Notes under the pieces: generated by a model | Database searches by the model: none | Told to the model about the DNA's origin: nothing | Seen by the model: the letters and a program-made list of their open reading frames with translations, nothing else | Part shown: positions 1-6,873 of the stretch, one piece after another | Numbering within the stretch: the first letter of the stretch is position 1 | Layout: each line of letters opens with the position of its first letter | Program-made: the position numbers and the translations under genes | From: JAJVID01 sp036565725 | Lineage (GTDB): Bacteria; Acidobacteriota; Blastocatellia; RBC074 | Assembly: GCA_036565725.1 (NCBI GenBank) | Contig: DATCXQ010000673.1 | Location: 1 to 18,265, forward strand | Direction: 5' to 3' | DNA: 18,265 nt

Positions 1-1383
1 GGCGGCCCGGGCGCAGGCGCAGGCGCTGGCCCCTCGCTCTTTCTGGTGGACGCCGATCGTCAACCGCCACAGCCGGGGCAGGGACGGCTCAACGTGTCGC
101 TGCGCATGTACCTCGATCCGAAAGAGGAGTTCAAACAAATCTTCAACGAGGGCTGGCGAAACCAGCGCGATTATCTCTACGTGCCGAACATGCACGGCGC
201 CGACTGGCCGAAGATGAAAGAGATGTACGGCCAGTTGCTGCCCTATGTGAATCATCGCGACGACCTCAATTATCTGCTCGACAACATGGGCTCCGAGATC
301 GCCGTCGGCCATTCATACGTGCGCGGCGGCGACATGCCCGAAGTGCCTCAATCGCCGGGCGGACTGCTCGGCGCCGACTTCACGATTGACAACGGTCGTT
401 ACAAGATCACACGCATCTACGACGACGAGAGCTGGAACACCGACCTGCGCGCGCCGCTCAGCGGCCCCGGCGTAGATGTCTCAGTCGGCGATTACATCCT
501 GGCGATCAACGGGATTGAGCTGAAGGCGCCCGACAACATCTACCGCCTTCTCGACGGCGCGGCGAACCGGCAGACCGCGCTCACCGTCAACAGCCGCCCA
601 TCGCTCGAAGGCGCGCGCCAGGCGACGGTCGTCCCCGTGGCCAACGAGCAAGCCCTGCGCACGCGAGCCTGGGTAGAAGCTAACCGCCGTCTTGTAGACA
701 AACTCTCCAACGGCCAGCTCGCCTACGTCTATCTGCCCAACACGGGACAGCCGGGCTACGCCAGCTTCAATCGCTATTACTTCGCGCAGCAGGACAAGAA
801 AGGCGCGATCATTGACGAGCGCTTCAACGGCGGAGGCTCGGCGGCCGATTACATCATTGACGTATTGCAGCGCGACTTCGACGGTTACTTCAACAACGTC
901 GCTGGCGACCGCTATCCCTTCACCAGCCCGTCTGCGGGCATCTGGGGGCCGAAGGTCATGATCGTCAACGAAATGGCCGGGTCGGGCGGCGACCTCATGC
1001 CGTGGATGTTCAAATACCGCAAGATCGGCATGCTAGTCGGCAAACGCACCTGGGGCGGCCTCGTGCATACGGCCGACACGCCGCCCTTTATTGACGGCGG
1101 CTCGATGATCGCGCCGCGCGGCGGCTTCTTCACGCGAGAAGGCAAATGGGCGGTCGAGAACGAAGGCACGGCCCCCGACATCGACGTGGAAAACTGGCCG
1201 AAGGAAGTGATCGCCGGACACGACCCGCAACTCGAACGCGCCGTCCAGGAGGCGATGCGACAATTGAAAGAACGCCCGGTCAATCGTATGTCCACAGAAC
1301 CGCCGCCGCCAACGTGGGGGACGCGGAAAGGGCAAATGCCAGGCCCGGCTGTGACCGGTGGAAAAGGAAGCGGCCAGCGATAA
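1..1383 (+). CDS. Tricorn-type S41 peptidase, C-terminal part (5' end outside window)
   Basis: The reading frame is open from base 1, so the gene starts upstream. The visible part matches the C-terminal half of tricorn protease homologues, which cleave peptides after an N-terminal propeller. Numbering from the GTG at 46, which is probably internal: a Gly/Ala linker precedes it; a C1-like helical region covers about 20-95 with a GHSY motif (His89, Ser90) where tricorn has a catalytic Ser-His pair; a PDZ domain follows at about 105-200; the C2 catalytic domain contains GSGGD (nucleophile Ser313, Asp316) and NEG (Glu373). All expected catalytic residues appear present, so the enzyme is probably active. 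The Pro/Gly-rich tail after about 410 is likely disordered. The propeller domains would lie upstream. No signal peptide can be judged. The gene ends at TAA 1381-1383, followed by two hairpins. Confidence 0.9.
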   Translation, partial: GGPGAGAGAGPSLFLVDADRQPPQPGQGRLNVSLRMYLDPKEEFKQIFNEGWRNQRDYLYVPNMHGADWPKMKEMYGQLLPYVNHRDDLNYLLDNMGSEIAVGHSYVRGGDMPEVPQSPGGLLGADFTIDNGRYKITRIYDDESWNTDLRAPLSGPGVDVSVGDYILAINGIELKAPDNIYRLLDGAANRQTALTVNSRPSLEGARQATVVPVANEQALRTRAWVEANRRLVDKLSNGQLAYVYLPNTGQPGYASFNRYYFAQQDKKGAIIDERFNGGGSAADYIIDVLQRDFDGYFNNVAGDRYPFTSPSAGIWGPKVMIVNEMAGSGGDLMPWMFKYRKIGMLVGKRTWGGLVHTADTPPFIDGGSMIAPRGGFFTREGKWAVENEGTAPDIDVENWPKEVIAGHDPQLERAVQEAMRQLKERPVNRMSTEPPPPTWGTRKGQMPGPAVTGGKGSGQR

Positions 1384-1395
1384 GTTGGTATAACA

Positions 1396-1424
1396 CGACG
1401 GCCCGCGAAGATCGTGGGCCGTCG
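1396..1424 (+). terminator. Hairpin after the S41 gene, possible terminator
   Basis: A 9-bp perfect GC-rich stem (1396-1404 pairs with 1416-1424) with an 11-nt loop begins 13 bases after the S41 stop codon. There is no T-run directly after it, so it is not a textbook intrinsic terminator. It may protect the 3' end of the mRNA or work with the second hairpin downstream. Confidence 0.45.
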
Positions 1425-1437
1425 CGCGTCTGCATTC

Positions 1438-1502
1438 AGCGACGATTGAACCTTGACGGCGCGGACGGTTCAATCGTCGCTGGCGCGACGGGATTTATTT
1501 TC
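1438..1502 (+). terminator. Second hairpin with T-rich trailer, likely terminator
   Basis: A 15-bp perfect inverted repeat (1438-1452 pairs with 1467-1481) with a 14-nt loop is followed at 1493-1502 by a T-rich stretch. The stem is strong, but the T-rich stretch starts about 11 bases past it, further than usual. It probably ends transcription of the S41 gene together with the hairpin at 1396. It could instead be a small dispersed palindrome. Confidence 0.5.
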
Positions 1503-1525
1503 GTCCCCCTGACCATGAGTTGATG

Positions 1526-1917
1526 GTCTTCGAAAATTAAACGCAACCATGCGACCCGGCGTAGTGGCGACCCGGCGTAGTGGCGACCCGGCGCAGGGGC
1601 GGGTTTACCCCGCCCAATCGCCTTGATCGCGGAGCCGGGCGGGGAAAACCCGCCCCTACATTGTTGTGTTTAATTTTTCTGGCGCTAACGGATTTTGTGG
1701 CGGTGTGCCATTTGGCAAGATGGTAGGGGCGAAATATTTATAGACGAGGAAATAATTCGTCCAAGCTCCGTTAGGAGCGACATCTGCTAACAGCGAATGT
1801 CGCCCGGCTGGGGCTAAAAACTCAACTCGCCCACATTGCTATAAACATTTCGCCCCTCCGGGGCCAGGGTAATACCCACAGCCACAAAATCAGTTGGCGC
1901 CAGTAATTTTCAAAGAC
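1526..1917. mobile_element. Composite palindromic MITE/REP-like element
   Basis: The outer ends are GTCTTCGAAAATTA (1526-1539) and the inverse of GTCTTTGAAAATTA (1904-1917), matching at 13 of 14 positions. Inside are two palindromic halves. The left half has arms 1528-1547 / 1663-1682 and a core stem 1595-1615 / 1637-1657 (20 of 21). The right half has arms 1679-1707 / 1875-1903 (25 of 29), inner arms 1726-1743 / 1839-1856 (17 of 18) and a central hairpin 1777-1783 / 1797-1803. It has no coding capacity. The left half closely resembles the element at 13803-13953. It may be a nonautonomous element moved by an enzyme encoded elsewhere, or two nested elements; mobility is inferred, not seen. Confidence 0.6.
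1551..1598. repeat. Three tandem 16-bp units
   Basis: Units lie at 1551-1566, 1567-1582 and 1583-1598. The first two are identical (GCGACCCGGCGTAGTG) and the third differs at two positions near its end, where it runs into the core stem of the palindromic element. The related element at 13803 lacks this expansion, so it probably arose by local duplication. Confidence 0.85.
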
Positions 1918-2015
1918 TATATTCCCACGGCTAAATTCAAAAGCCGCTGACGCGAATGAACACCCGCAATCCCTTCCACTTCACAACACATCAGCCATAG
2001 AATGCGACACAAGAC

Positions 2016-2059
2016 GGCTTTTTCACGCGCGAAGTCAAACAGGCGGTCGAAAATGGAGG
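2016..2059 (+). pseudogene. Possible remnant of an S41 peptidase gene
   Basis: This 44-base stretch matches 1123-1166 of the S41 gene at 36 of 44 positions without gaps. In the corresponding frame it reads GFFTREVKQAVENGG against GFFTREGKWAVENEG. The frame has a stop at 1998 and no homology is evident past 2059, so it cannot encode a peptidase. The ribosome binding site of the next gene overlaps its end. It may be what is left of a second S41 copy. A chance match is less likely but cannot be excluded without a search. Confidence 0.4.
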
Positions 2060-2064
2060 AATAG

Positions 2065-2634
2065 ATGATTGCAGAGCAGCTAGACCTGAAAAATCCACTC
2101 ATTTTCGAGATACCAAATATCCTGAATGAAACGGAATGCGATCAATGGATCGATCGGATACGTTCAACAGGGACTGAGTCTGCTCCGATCAACACGGCTA
2201 GTGGCGTTAAGATTGACGCGCAAATCCGGAATAACCGGCGCGTAATTTTCGATGACGCTGAATGGGCAAACGATTTGTTCGAACGCGTGGAAGACCGTGT
2301 TCCGCAGGAAATTCATGGCATGATTTTGGCGGGCGCCAATGAGAGGCTTCGTTGCTATGAATACTTGCCAGGCCATCGATTTGCCCCGCATTCTGACGGC
2401 GCATATTTCAGAAACGAAGACGAACGAAGCTGGTACACCTATATCATTTATCTGAACGAAGAGTTCGAAGGCGGCGAAACCGTATTTTTGGTCGAACCAG
2501 AAGTTGTGATAAAGCCCAGGACAGGAGCAGGATTATTTTTTCAGCATCCGATAATTCACGAAGGAGCTTTGGTAACCTCAGGAATAAAATATGCGGTCAG
2601 GACAGACTTGATGTATAGAAAACAAACGACCTAA
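2065..2634 (+). CDS. Fe(II)/2-oxoglutarate-dependent oxygenase (prolyl 4-hydroxylase-like)
   Basis: A 189-residue cytosolic protein with the double-stranded beta-helix signature of the prolyl 4-hydroxylase-like 2OG-Fe(II) oxygenases. These couple oxidative decarboxylation of 2-oxoglutarate to hydroxylation of a substrate, often a protein side chain. The iron triad is His109-x-Asp111 (in APHSDGAYF) and His165 (in IIHEG). Lys175, ten residues after the distal His as in prolyl 4-hydroxylases, probably binds the 2OG carboxylate; Arg179 is an alternative. GGETVF at about 136-141 is also typical of the fold. The ATG at 2065 has GGAGG five bases upstream. Its stop overlaps the next start (TAATG), so the two are translationally coupled. 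Base composition looks less GC-rich than the S41 gene, which may hint at transfer. The substrate is unknown. Confidence 0.85.
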   Translation: MIAEQLDLKNPLIFEIPNILNETECDQWIDRIRSTGTESAPINTASGVKIDAQIRNNRRVIFDDAEWANDLFERVEDRVPQEIHGMILAGANERLRCYEYLPGHRFAPHSDGAYFRNEDERSWYTYIIYLNEEFEGGETVFLVEPEVVIKPRTGAGLFFQHPIIHEGALVTSGIKYAVRTDLMYRKQTT

Positions 2635-3113
2635 TGGAAACCACGCAGCTTAACAAAGTAGTCGTAACAATCAACAACCACTCTTTTTGGTCAGAGCAAG
2701 ATTTCATTCGTGTCATTGACGACCGATACTCATTGATTTATCGAGTCAATGTTTGTACGGCGACAGGAGAAGCGGAACACCTGGTAGTTTGCTCACTCCC
2801 ACATTCTATCGGTCAGGCGGAGCGCGGCGCCATCAACCGCAAATTGCGCGAAACAAACGCCGGGGCTACCATCAGCTTTTACATTGCCGACCACGAAGGA
2901 TGGGCGCAGGTGATAACCGCGCCGGACGAAGAGTTCAATCTCTTCAATCTCGCGGCGGCGATTTCAGTAATCAAGAAAAGCTGCGGCTGGGACGAGAGCT
3001 TACCTGTTGCGGTCAAAATCAATGACACCGAGGTTCATGTATGGCCTCGCTTCGACGGCCAACACTGGATTGCAGAGGATAGAGAGGGTGCAAATTGTGA
3101 AAGCTTATCCTAG
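2634..3113 (+). CDS. Hypothetical protein coupled to the 2OG oxygenase
   Basis: I do not recognise this 159-residue protein. Its ATG shares a base with the oxygenase stop codon, so it is very likely co-translated and may be a partner or substrate. There is no signal peptide or membrane segment, so it should be cytosolic. The sequence alternates short hydrophobic strand-like segments (about 7-50 and 118-140) with a helical-looking middle (about 60-75 and 100-115). Acidic residues are common, especially around 82-100 and near the end. No catalytic or metal-binding motif stands out. The downstream gene probably starts inside its last 17 bases, which supports a coupled three-gene unit. Confidence 0.75.
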   Translation: METTQLNKVVVTINNHSFWSEQDFIRVIDDRYSLIYRVNVCTATGEAEHLVVCSLPHSIGQAERGAINRKLRETNAGATISFYIADHEGWAQVITAPDEEFNLFNLAAAISVIKKSCGWDESLPVAVKINDTEVHVWPRFDGQHWIAEDREGANCESLS

Positions 3114-3516
3114 AGATCGTTTCTCCGCTGAGATCACACTCACTCCCGCGCTGGTCATTACATATGCCCAGGCTGCTGGCGATACCAATCCTGTTCACCA
3201 TGATCCGGAATTCGCAGCCGCCACTCGCTACGGACGCCTGATCGCGAGTGGGACGCATACAACGGCGCTCCTGCTCGGACTGACAGCGTCGCACTATTCC
3301 GAGCGTGGGGCGATGGTCGGCCTCGAATTCTGGGTTCGCTTCAGGCGTCCGATCTACGCTGACGAGACGATTCTCCTTGAATGGCTAGTGGTGAAAGTCA
3401 CCCCGAACGAAAAGCTCAAGGGAGATATCGTCGAGCTACGTGGCCGCATCAGGGGCCAGAATGGAGTAACCGCCCTGGGGGCCAAGGGACGTGTCCTGAT
3501 CACCGACCGGCTCTAA
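3097..3516 (+). CDS. MaoC-like (R)-hydratase / hotdog-fold dehydratase
   Basis: The protein has the hydratase-2 motif: AGDTNPVHHD at about residues 27-36, with Asp29 and His34 five apart as in (R)-specific enoyl-CoA hydratases, followed by GRLIASGTHT. Such enzymes hydrate enoyl-CoA or a related thioester in a hotdog fold, often as dimers. I chose the GTG at 3097 (139 residues). The sequence after it starts directly with the family's N-terminal strand, and a purine-rich GAGAGG precedes it by about ten bases. A longer start at 3007 would overlap the previous gene by over 100 bases and add a nonconserved stretch. The gene overlaps the previous one by 17 bases. The length is normal for single-domain MaoC proteins. 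The substrate cannot be told; no fatty-acid or polyhydroxyalkanoate genes are nearby. Confidence 0.85.
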   Translation: MKAYPRDRFSAEITLTPALVITYAQAAGDTNPVHHDPEFAAATRYGRLIASGTHTTALLLGLTASHYSERGAMVGLEFWVRFRRPIYADETILLEWLVVKVTPNEKLKGDIVELRGRIRGQNGVTALGAKGRVLITDRL

Positions 3517-3529
3517 CTAGGCGAGGGCT

Positions 3530-4177
3530 ATGCGACGACACATCATCACATCAATCTTCCTGGCGTTGATTTGCGCCCAGATGGCGCAGGGCAAACAGGC
3601 GAGGCCGGCTCAAAATTCGCGCGGGCAAAATGCGACTGCCATCAAAGTCTATGCGGCTCGTGGAATGCGTATCAGGATCGTCGCCGGAGCGGAACGGACT
3701 TTGGTAGACTTAACAGATGACGTTTCAGGCTGTCTGGATCTGTTTGATCCGCATACTCCAAAGTTGAAATTGAAGCAGCCCCTCAGGATCAAGGTCATAG
3801 ACAGAGTCAGGAAGGACGATAAGTACTATCTGGTGTTGCTGACAATCGCGCAATCCAACTGCAATGTGCAAGGGCATTGCGGCGCGGCGACTGATTCCAC
3901 GCTGATTTGGCTGAAGCTGGGCGCCGGCCTCAAGCTTGAAGAGAAGCAGTCAGCCGTCATAGTCGGCTGCAGGACGAATAGCGATGTGGTTGATCCTCAG
4001 TACGATAGGCGGGATGAGCTGGTTATCAAATTGGCTGGCGGCAAGTTGACGATCGAGTACGGGAACACGTTCGATGACGACGTTCGAACGCTTTCGCAAT
4101 TGGTCTATGACAGAAGATTACCTGAACAAGGATTCGTCATCACGACCAAAGAAAAGAAACCTCAACAAGAGCAATGA
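3530..4177 (+). CDS. Secreted hypothetical protein
   Basis: A 215-residue protein that I do not recognise. It starts with a clear Sec signal peptide: basic MRRH, then a hydrophobic core, with likely cleavage around residues 20-22 near AQG. The mature part is strand-rich with no membrane segment. It has four cysteines, one in SGCLDLF, two in the NCNVQGHC region and one in IVGC, which could form disulfides in the periplasm. The C-terminus is charged and rich in Lys and Gln (KEKKPQQEQ). It begins 13 bases after the MaoC gene and ends 12 bases before the propeller gene, which is also exported, so the two may act together in the envelope. No catalytic motif is visible. Confidence 0.75.
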   Translation: MRRHIITSIFLALICAQMAQGKQARPAQNSRGQNATAIKVYAARGMRIRIVAGAERTLVDLTDDVSGCLDLFDPHTPKLKLKQPLRIKVIDRVRKDDKYYLVLLTIAQSNCNVQGHCGAATDSTLIWLKLGAGLKLEEKQSAVIVGCRTNSDVVDPQYDRRDELVIKLAGGKLTIEYGNTFDDDVRTLSQLVYDRRLPEQGFVITTKEKKPQQEQ

Positions 4178-4189
4178 GCGGAATCGATC

Positions 4190-5383
4190 ATGGCGAAAAT
4201 CTTTCTTTTTCTCTCTCTCCTTTTTTTCTCCCAGGATTGGCCCGAGTTCCGAGGCCCCACGGGGCAGGGACATTCGGATGAACGCGGACTCCCGCTGGTG
4301 TGGAGCGAGGCCAAGAACGTGCGCTGGAAGACGGCGATTCCTGGGAGAGGGTGGTCTTCGCCGGCGATTCAGGGTGACCGCATATGGCTGACGACGGCGA
4401 CTGAAGACGGGAAATCGTTGCGCGCGATCTCGGTTGATCGCAACACCGGCGCGATCCTACAGAACGTCGAAGTCTTCCGCTTGAAATCACAGGGAAACCT
4501 CAATTCAAAGAACAGCCAGGCGTCGCCCACGCCAGTGCTCGAAGGAGACCGAGTCTATTTGCATTTTGGCGCCTACGGGACGGCGTGTATCACCCAGTCC
4601 GGCGAGATCGTTTGGAAGACCCGGCTCGATTATGATAACGGCCAACATGGCCCTGGCGGCTCTCCGGTCGTCTATGACAACCTGTTGATTATGAGCTGCG
4701 ACGGCCAGGACATGCAGTATGTAGTCGCGTTGGACAAGCTGACCGGCAAAGTTCGATGGAAGAAGCTTCGCGAAGGCTATCAGGCCTACACAACGCCGCT
4801 CGTCGTGCGATTGCCAGCAGGCGATCAGGTCATCAGTCCGGGCGCGTTCAGGGCCGTGTCCTATGAGCCGCGCACGGGCAAGGAACTCTGGCAGGTGAGA
4901 TATGGCGACGGGTTTTCGAATGTGCCACGGCCCGTTTACAGCAATGGTCTGGTCTTCATCTGCACCGGATTTCAGCAACCTTCGCTGCTGGCGGTTCGTT
5001 TGGATGGGCGTGGGGACGTCACAAAATCGCACATCGCATGGACGCTCAAGCGGGGCGTGTCACTGACGCCGTCTCCGCTTTTGATCGGAGACGAATTGTA
5101 TATGGTCAGCGATAACGGCGTCGCAAGCTGCGTCGACGCAAAGACAGGCGCCCCACATTGGCAAGTCCGACTTGGGGGCAATCACTCGGCCTCTCCGGTC
5201 TACGCAGACGGGCGCATCTACTTCCTAAGCGAAGAGGGAGAGTCGGTCGTGATCGCGCCTGGCAAGGAATTCAAGGCGCTGGCGAAGAACCAACTGGATG
5301 GGCCGACGCTGGCCTCGATGGCCGTCTCAGGCAGTTCGATATTCGTGCGTAGCCAGACGCATCTCTATCGTTTGAGCAATTAA
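4190..5383 (+). CDS. Exported PQQ-like beta-propeller protein (BamB-like fold)
   Basis: A 397-residue protein with a short hydrophobic leader (MAKIFLFLSLLFF) and then WPEFRGPTGQG, the usual opening of this family in Acidobacteriota and Planctomycetota. The rest is a chain of PQQ/PQL-type blades, each with a strand such as VRWKT, VRWKK, ELWQV or PHWQV, a G-D-x-hydrophobic turn (GDRIWL, GDELYM, DGRIYF) and a DxxTG turn (DRNTGA, DKLTGK, DAKTGA). Six to eight blades can be counted by eye. There is no lipobox cysteine, so it is not a BamB lipoprotein, and no dehydrogenase residues can be assigned. It probably works as a periplasmic binding or scaffold propeller. It lies 12 bases after the secreted unknown protein. 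Confidence 0.85.
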   Translation: MAKIFLFLSLLFFSQDWPEFRGPTGQGHSDERGLPLVWSEAKNVRWKTAIPGRGWSSPAIQGDRIWLTTATEDGKSLRAISVDRNTGAILQNVEVFRLKSQGNLNSKNSQASPTPVLEGDRVYLHFGAYGTACITQSGEIVWKTRLDYDNGQHGPGGSPVVYDNLLIMSCDGQDMQYVVALDKLTGKVRWKKLREGYQAYTTPLVVRLPAGDQVISPGAFRAVSYEPRTGKELWQVRYGDGFSNVPRPVYSNGLVFICTGFQQPSLLAVRLDGRGDVTKSHIAWTLKRGVSLTPSPLLIGDELYMVSDNGVASCVDAKTGAPHWQVRLGGNHSASPVYADGRIYFLSEEGESVVIAPGKEFKALAKNQLDGPTLASMAVSGSSIFVRSQTHLYRLSN

Positions 5384-5398
5384 AGGAGGCGATATCAG

Positions 5399-5734
5399 AT
5401 GGGCTTTTTGGATAGACTATTCGGAAATACCGACAGCAGCGATACCGGTTTGTCGGAAGCGCAATTACAAAATGAAGCGCTGCGCTTCGCCAAGTTACTG
5501 GTTGCGGAGATCAAGCTCTACCACGAAGTCGAGGTTCATGAGGGGTGTCGGAACGCTGACCTCTATCAACGACTAAAGAAAGTGATTGATCGAAGCCGGA
5601 AAATATACGAGAGGCGGGTCTCGCCCTTGGTAGCGGCCAAATCCAACTATTTCTATGAAGAGTTGGTGAATACCCTGGCTGGAGGCGACGCTTCAAAACT
5701 TGGGCCTGGATGGGAAGAACCGAGGCGGAAGTAA
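5399..5734 (+). CDS. Small helical hypothetical protein
   Basis: A 111-residue protein of unknown function. AGGAGG at 5384-5389 overlaps the previous stop codon and lies nine bases before the ATG, a strong ribosome binding site. The N-terminus (MGFLDRLFGN) is amphipathic, a pattern seen in proteins that touch membranes or pack against partners. The rest looks almost entirely alpha-helical and highly charged (about residues 22-50, 54-75 and 78-95). It has one cysteine and no transmembrane segment or signal peptide. The stretch YERRVSPLVAAKSNYFYEEL near 64-85 has the look of a conserved family motif, but I cannot name the family. Its role may be structural or regulatory. Confidence 0.7.
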   Translation: MGFLDRLFGNTDSSDTGLSEAQLQNEALRFAKLLVAEIKLYHEVEVHEGCRNADLYQRLKKVIDRSRKIYERRVSPLVAAKSNYFYEELVNTLAGGDASKLGPGWEEPRRK

Positions 5735-5757
5735 CATCAACGAACAGGAAGACAATG

Positions 5758-6279
5758 ATGTATTGCCCAAATTGCGCAACGCAATCTTCTGATGATCAAA
5801 AGTTTTGCCGATCCTGCGGATTCGACTTGCAGGTAATTTCTCTAGCGCTTGCCACAGAATCCGAGCCGGATGATTCGGATGAATCGGAGCTTGCCGATAG
5901 CAAACTTCCTCAGAGTCCGCAAAAAAGAATGGCATTCCTGGGGATAGTCGCGTTGATGTCCAGCTTGATGATTGGATGCCTGATTCCAATCTGCCTGGGA
6001 CTATTTCCCAATTGGTCAGGTCTTATTCCATTGATCCTGGTATTGAGTGGACTGGCCGGATTGCCTCTTTTTGGCGGAGTCATTCTTCTGGTTTATTCGG
6101 ATTATTTACCTGAAACGCAGCCCCCCAAAGAGCCTTCCCGTTCAGTGTCATTGCGACGAGGAGTAACGACAAATCAATTACATCCAGCCGGTCAATCTGA
6201 ACCGGTTCCGAGCGCCACAGAACGCACAACCGGCTTGCTGAATTCTCCTGTAGGCGGAGACTCTCGGGAAAGCGCCTAA
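5758..6279 (+). CDS. Zinc-ribbon domain membrane protein
   Basis: The protein (173 residues) starts MYCPNC and has a classic N-terminal zinc ribbon, CxxC-x12-CxxC (Cys3, Cys6, Cys19, Cys22), followed by an acidic linker, then two hydrophobic segments at about 60-82 and 90-115 separated by a short GLFPNWSG turn, and a hydrophilic Ser/Pro-rich tail. It is probably an inner-membrane protein with the ribbon and tail on the cytosolic side. I chose the second of two adjacent ATGs: AGGA at 5746-5749 is eight bases before 5758 but only five before 5755. A start at 5710 would overlap the previous gene. Such zinc-ribbon membrane proteins are common in soil bacteria and mostly uncharacterised. Confidence 0.75.
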   Translation: MYCPNCATQSSDDQKFCRSCGFDLQVISLALATESEPDDSDESELADSKLPQSPQKRMAFLGIVALMSSLMIGCLIPICLGLFPNWSGLIPLILVLSGLAGLPLFGGVILLVYSDYLPETQPPKEPSRSVSLRRGVTTNQLHPAGQSEPVPSATERTTGLLNSPVGGDSRESA

Positions 6280-6318
6280 CGCAGGCGCGGAGAAGAGAGC
6301 CAAACTGGTGAAATTACA

Positions 6319-6828
6319 TTGAAAGTTCTTGAAACAGATCGGCTGAACCTTCGTTGGCTATCTACTGACGATGCGGAGTTCATTCTTGAGCTTTTGAACG
6401 AACCCTCGTTCCTGCGGTTCATTGGCGATAAAGGCGTCAGAACCCTCGATGACGCGCGTGACTATATTTTGAACGGACCAGCGGATATGTATACCCGATT
6501 GGGCTTCGGTCTGTATTTGACTGAGCTGAAGGATGGCGGTGTCCCGATCGGGATTTGCGGGTTGCTCAAAAGAGATGGCCTGGAAGACGTGGATATCGGA
6601 TTCGCCTTTCTTCCGAAGTTTTGGGCGAGAGGTTATGCCTACGAATCGGCCGCCGCCGTGATGGCGTATGGAAAAACAGTCCTGGGACTCAACCGGATTG
6701 TGGCAATCACTTCTCCGGACAATTATGCGTCAGGCAGGCTTCTTGAAAAGCTGGGACTGCGATTTGAGCGTATCATTCACTTGTCGAACGATGCTTCAGA
6801 AGTTCGATTGTTTGCGTCTGATCTCTAA
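6319..6828 (+). CDS. GNAT acetyltransferase, RimJ/RimL type
   Basis: A 169-residue single-domain GNAT protein, expected to move an acetyl group from acetyl-CoA to an amine, often a protein N-terminus or a small molecule. It opens with LETDRLNLRWLSTDDAEF, the usual first strand and helix of the RimJ/RimL branch. Motif A, FWARGYAYESA (101-111), holds the pyrophosphate-binding turn. Motif B is N-YASGRLLEKLGLRFE (about 135-150), the acetyl-CoA-binding end of the fold. The length is normal and the fold appears complete. The start is a TTG, with GGTGA (6307-6311) as a weak ribosome binding site; no better in-frame ATG exists near the conserved N-terminus. It lies 39 bases after the zinc-ribbon gene. 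The substrate is unknown. Confidence 0.88.
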   Translation: MKVLETDRLNLRWLSTDDAEFILELLNEPSFLRFIGDKGVRTLDDARDYILNGPADMYTRLGFGLYLTELKDGGVPIGICGLLKRDGLEDVDIGFAFLPKFWARGYAYESAAAVMAYGKTVLGLNRIVAITSPDNYASGRLLEKLGLRFERIIHLSNDASEVRLFASDL

Positions 6829-6873
6829 CAGATTAAAAGTAACTGCGCTGCATGTGGCAGAAAAACAGAAGAC

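Larger units (their letters stand above)
1384..2064. other. Repeat-rich spacer between S41 and oxygenase genes
   Basis: No convincing coding region is visible across these 681 bases. From left to right it holds two hairpins (1396-1481), a composite palindromic element (1526-1917) and, at 2016-2059, a 44-base stretch similar to part of the upstream S41 gene. A good ribosome binding site for the oxygenase gene, GGAGG, lies at 2055-2059. I could not identify a promoter with confidence. Confidence 0.7.

Noticed and set aside
1526..1917. CRISPR array
   Set aside because: The repeats are palindromic arms and three adjacent 16-bp units without spacers, and no cas genes are present.
3007..3096. Longer start for the MaoC-like gene
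   Set aside because: It would overlap the upstream gene by over 100 bases and add residues not typical of the family.
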